In this document: piece after piece, positions 57,948 through 60,674 of the stretch
How the letters are laid out: every line of letters begins with the position of its first letter
How positions within the stretch are numbered: the stretch's first letter is position 1
DNA from: Campylobacteraceae bacterium
Lineage (GTDB): Bacteria; Campylobacterota; Campylobacteria; Campylobacterales; Sulfurovaceae
Assembly (NCBI GenBank): GCA_027081355.1
Contig: JALWKP010000057.1
Span: forward strand, 1-60,674
Direction of reading: 5' to 3'
DNA length: 60,674 nt
Program-made: the position numbers and the translations under genes
The notes under the pieces: model-generated
Seen by the model: the letters and a program-made list of their open reading frames with translations, nothing else
The model's database searches: none
What the model was told of the DNA's origin: nothing

Positions 57948-58490
57948 TTAGTGAGAATGAATTCTTTCATCTCCCTCCTGCCACTCTTTAAACTTATATT
58001 CCGGGTCGTCTTTTACTCTCCAAAACAGCAAATTTCCGCTGTTGCGCCAAGCATCTAAAATTATTCCGTCGTCAAAATTGTCATCTTTATCTCCTGTGAC
58101 TACAATTACATTATGTTCATTTAACTTATCAGCATTTGCCCTGCCCCATCTGAAATGAAAACTGTCAAAATTGTGTTTATTTATCTCTTTCATAATATCT
58201 TCTACAAACTGAAAGCACAGCCCCCGTTTTCTCTGTCCTATATTCACTAAAAAATTGTGATACAAAGGCGGACTTACCAAATGGTAGCGGTTTGCCAAAA
58301 CCTTTGGATAGGTAACTGCTAATACAGCCAACTCTTGCGCTTCTTGAGGGTTGTCAGAAACTGTCAAAAGTTCTTTTTTTAACTTTTCTATTTTAGTATC
58401 ATCTTTTGGGGTATGTATCTGTTTATAATAAACACTTCCGCATCCATTGAGAAAAAATGTAATTAAAATTAATAAAAAAAGTTTTTTCAT
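57948..58490 (-). CDS. Lipoprotein with papain-like Cys-His-Asp pattern
   Basis: 180 residues. Signal peptide with lipobox LNGC (Cys17). The mature part has QRKRGLCFQFVEDIM, LNEHNVIVVTGD and GIILDAWRNSG in that order, matching the spacing of Cys, His and Asp in papain/transglutaminase-like folds; the Asp-Ala-Trp after a hydrophobic strand is typical. It may be a peptidase or amidase acting in the envelope. The start is divergent from the Deg protease gene. Confidence 0.68.
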   Translation of the reverse strand: MKKLFLLILITFFLNGCGSVYYKQIHTPKDDTKIEKLKKELLTVSDNPQEAQELAVLAVTYPKVLANRYHLVSPPLYHNFLVNIGQRKRGLCFQFVEDIMKEINKHNFDSFHFRWGRANADKLNEHNVIVVTGDKDDNFDDGIILDAWRNSGNLLFWRVKDDPEYKFKEWQEGDERIHSH

Positions 58491-58541
58491 ACATTTCCTT
58501 GATGTTTTTTGTGTATAATTGTATCAAAAAAAGGATATTGT

Positions 58542-59990
58542 TTGAGATATATAGCCCTGGTTTTCATATTTACATTTTCGCTTTTTGCTCAATTGCAAGA
58601 TAAAGATATAAAAAAAGCGATTGTTAAAATTTATATGTCTGCTAAAGAGCCAAATTACAAAAAGCCGTGGATTAGCAATACAATTAGAGCAAGCGGAAGC
58701 GGAGCGGTAATTGGCAAAAATTTGATTCTTACAAATGCCCATGTAGTAGCAGACAGCACATTTTTAGAGGTTCAAAGATATGATATTACAAAACGCTATA
58801 TTGCAAAAGTTATAGCAGTTTCTCACGAATTGGATTTAGCATTAATTACAACAGAAGATAAAAGCTTTTTTAAAGGAATAAAACCTTTAAAAATAGGCAA
58901 ATTGCCGGATATTGAGCAAAAAGTCGTGGTTTTGGGCTATCCAATGGGAGGAAAAACTCTAAGTGTAACTTCGGGTGTAGTTTCAAGAATAGAGCACCAA
59001 AGATACGCTCACAGCGGAGAGAGTTTTTTGGCAATTCAAGTTGATGCAGCAATTAACCCGGGCAACAGCGGCGGACCGGCAATCAGCAATGGCAAAATTG
59101 TAGGTGTGGTAATGCAAGGCATTACTTTTAGCCAAAATATCGGCTATTTGGTGCCGACAGTTATGATTAAACATTTTTTAACCGATTGGAAAGACGGCAA
59201 AATAGACGGTGTTCCGCAATTGCATTTTTTTATGTCCAAAATGGAAAATCCGGCAATTAAACGCTATTATGGCTTAGACAAAAACCGAACCGGCATTTTG
59301 GTAGATAAAGTTATGCCTCTTGGAAACAGTGCAGGTATCTTAAAAAAAGGGGATATTGTTTTAAGTATAAATGGAAAAGATATTCATGATGATGGGACAA
59401 TAGAGTTTAGAGAAGGCGAATACACTTCTGCAAAATATGTGGTAGATTTGCTGCAAATGGGTGATAGCGTTAATTTAAAAATTTGGAGAGACCGCAAAAT
59501 TAAAAAAGTAACCATACCTTTGAAAAAGAGTAATGACAAAGTATGGCTTGTTAAAAGTTATCAATACGATAAAGACCCGACATACTTTATTTACGGCGGT
59601 TATCTTTTCTCTCCTCTTGTAGAAAATATAATATCTGGAAGCAAAAGAAAAGATTGCCAAATTTATAATCTTTTAGATAAAAGCGCAACAAAAAACAAGC
59701 AAGATCAGGTTATTTTACTAAGTGTTTTTGCTGACAGAAGCAACCGCGGCAATCAGGGGCTTTACAACTTTTTACCTCAAAAATTAAATGGTAAAAAAAT
59801 AAAAAGTTTTAAACAATTTTATAACGATATTATGAAGCAAAAAGACGGTTTTATAGTTTTAGAAGACGCATCAAACCATCAGGTTGTAATAGATGTAAAA
59901 GAGGCAAAGGCAAGACAGGAACATATTTTGCAAACTTATAATATTCAGTATGACCGCTCGAAAGATTTAAGAGAGGCAGACAAAAAGTGA
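58542..59990 (+). CDS. Deg/HtrA-like periplasmic serine protease
   Basis: About 482 residues. The start is a TTG at 58542, decided by AAGGA 6 bases before it and by the signal peptide that follows at once (RYIALVFIFTFSLFAQ). The trypsin-like triad is His67 (LTNAHVVAD), Asp98 (HELDLALIT) and Ser176 (NPGNSGGPAI). A PDZ-like domain follows at ~250-345 (GILVDKVMPLGNSAGILKKGDIVLSINGKDI), then a C-terminal region of ~140 residues with a second PDZ-like character, as in plant-type Deg and some bacterial Deg proteins. It degrades or refolds damaged envelope proteins. Confidence 0.88.
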   Translation: MRYIALVFIFTFSLFAQLQDKDIKKAIVKIYMSAKEPNYKKPWISNTIRASGSGAVIGKNLILTNAHVVADSTFLEVQRYDITKRYIAKVIAVSHELDLALITTEDKSFFKGIKPLKIGKLPDIEQKVVVLGYPMGGKTLSVTSGVVSRIEHQRYAHSGESFLAIQVDAAINPGNSGGPAISNGKIVGVVMQGITFSQNIGYLVPTVMIKHFLTDWKDGKIDGVPQLHFFMSKMENPAIKRYYGLDKNRTGILVDKVMPLGNSAGILKKGDIVLSINGKDIHDDGTIEFREGEYTSAKYVVDLLQMGDSVNLKIWRDRKIKKVTIPLKKSNDKVWLVKSYQYDKDPTYFIYGGYLFSPLVENIISGSKRKDCQIYNLLDKSATKNKQDQVILLSVFADRSNRGNQGLYNFLPQKLNGKKIKSFKQFYNDIMKQKDGFIVLEDASNHQVVIDVKEAKARQEHILQTYNIQYDRSKDLREADKK

Positions 59991-60674
59991 TTTTTGAAAA
60001 TTTAGAAAAAATCAAATCGCTTTCGCTAGAAGAAAAAACTGCCAATTTAAACCCAAATAACCGCTTTAAATTGGCTAAAACCCTACACCGCTCTAATATG
60101 ATGCTAAATCCTCTGAATTTAAAACATTTAAACCGAATAGACAATTTGCAAGCTGATGCAGTTACTTTAAATTTAGAAGATGCCATAGCTCCTGCGCGTA
60201 AAAGAGAGGCGCTTATAAATATAGCTTATTTTTTGAGTCATTTAAAAAGCAGCCATAGCGAAATTATAATAAGAATAAACCCATTAAATGAGGGTGGATT
60301 AGAAGAATTGGAATTTTTAAAAAATTACTGCTTTAATGCCGTGCGCATCTCTAAAGTTAAAAGCAAAGATGATATTTTGCAAGCGTTAAAACTGTTGCCC
60401 AATGACAAAGAGGCGCATATTTCGTTAGAAACAAAAGAGGCGTTTCGAGATTTAAGCTTTTGGGATATAAAAGATAAGCGCTTCACCCGCGCAAATTTGG
60501 GAATTTTAGATTTGCTTGCCAGTTTAAAATTACCGCAATCTCTTTTAAAACTTGGAAATACAACAGTAAATTACATATTAAGTAAATTTTTAATAGATTG
60601 CAAAACAGCCAATATTGAAGCTACATCTTTTATGTATCAAGATTACAAAGATTTACAAGGTTTTAAAGATTTTG
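59987..60674 (+). CDS. HpcH/HpaI aldolase / CitE-like lyase, C-terminus outside window
   Basis: A GTG at 59987 overlaps the Deg stop codon by 3 bases. The visible 229 residues include KTLHRSNMMLNPLNLKHL, then ADAVTLNLEDAIAPARKREAL (the acidic residues that bind Mg2+ in CitE-like lyases), EIIIRINPLN and ISLETKEAF. The family cleaves or condenses short acyl-CoA or keto-acid substrates. The right edge cuts it before the end. Confidence 0.75.
   Translation, partial: MIFENLEKIKSLSLEEKTANLNPNNRFKLAKTLHRSNMMLNPLNLKHLNRIDNLQADAVTLNLEDAIAPARKREALINIAYFLSHLKSSHSEIIIRINPLNEGGLEELEFLKNYCFNAVRISKVKSKDDILQALKLLPNDKEAHISLETKEAFRDLSFWDIKDKRFTRANLGILDLLASLKLPQSLLKLGNTTVNYILSKFLIDCKTANIEATSFMYQDYKDLQGFKDF

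Overview
The window is AT-rich chromosomal DNA, most likely from a member of the Campylobacterota (Epsilonproteobacteria). The bS21 protein, the PseB-type dehydratase, the hemerythrin/DUF2249/NnrS-like operon and the gene style all fit that group. I assign no genus. I see no rRNA or tRNA gene, no CRISPR array and no intact transposase.

Layout. (1) 1-3776, minus strand: four adjacent secreted proteins sharing an N-terminal module and DUF11-like domains; the last one runs off the left edge. (2) 4102-6155, plus strand: an SH3/NlpC-P60 cell-wall peptidase and a small SAM methyltransferase. (3) 6167-30541, minus strand: one long surface-polysaccharide cluster with a UDP-sugar epimerase, rmlA-rmlC-rmlB, an ABC lipid-oligosaccharide flippase, a pyruvyltransferase, several GT4/GT2 glycosyltransferases, FemAB-like and deacetylase modifiers, a PseB-like dehydratase, an EpsG-like polymerase, asparagine synthase and an RmlD fused to a DRL/SAF-type oxidoreductase. 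Foreign or decayed pieces are embedded in it: a four-helix-bundle (23S-IVS family) gene, a frameshifted ORF6N gene and a deacetylase fragment. The initiating sugar-1-phosphate transferase is divergent at 30845. (4) 32146-36632, plus strand: a tight operon of a TAXI periplasmic binding protein, a dCache-HAMP-cyclase sensor and an MscS-type channel with a cyclic-nucleotide-binding domain. The cyclase has lost most canonical catalytic residues. (5) 36746-43750: a 2334-residue mosaic lipoprotein. (6) 44168-55368: housekeeping and redox genes (OsmC, Nnr, rpsU, purT, VKOR-Trx, YjbQ, tsaD, a hydrolase, hemH, FmdE-like, hemerythrin, DUF2249). (7) 55361 to the right edge: an NnrS-like membrane protein, a hypothetical protein, a papain-like lipoprotein, a Deg protease and the start of a CitE-like lyase.

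Repeat structure is the most striking property. Degenerate heptanucleotide tandem repeats occur between genes, across stop codons and in frame inside rmlB and a deacetylase. They also border the four-helix-bundle gene and build the rpsU terminator and a long hairpin before purT. A MITE-like family of 205-270 bp with long terminal inverted repeats is present in three copies (43914, 50795, 54325), one of them flanked by a perfect 10-11 bp direct repeat. A further repeat in direct orientation (31780 and 43764) brackets the whole segment with the sensor/channel operon and giant lipoprotein.

The best candidates for undescribed biology are the TAXI/degenerate-cyclase/cNMP-domain channel operon, the RmlD-DRL fusion, and the heptad-bordered four-helix-bundle cassette. 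All functional statements come from reading motifs by eye; no database search was run.
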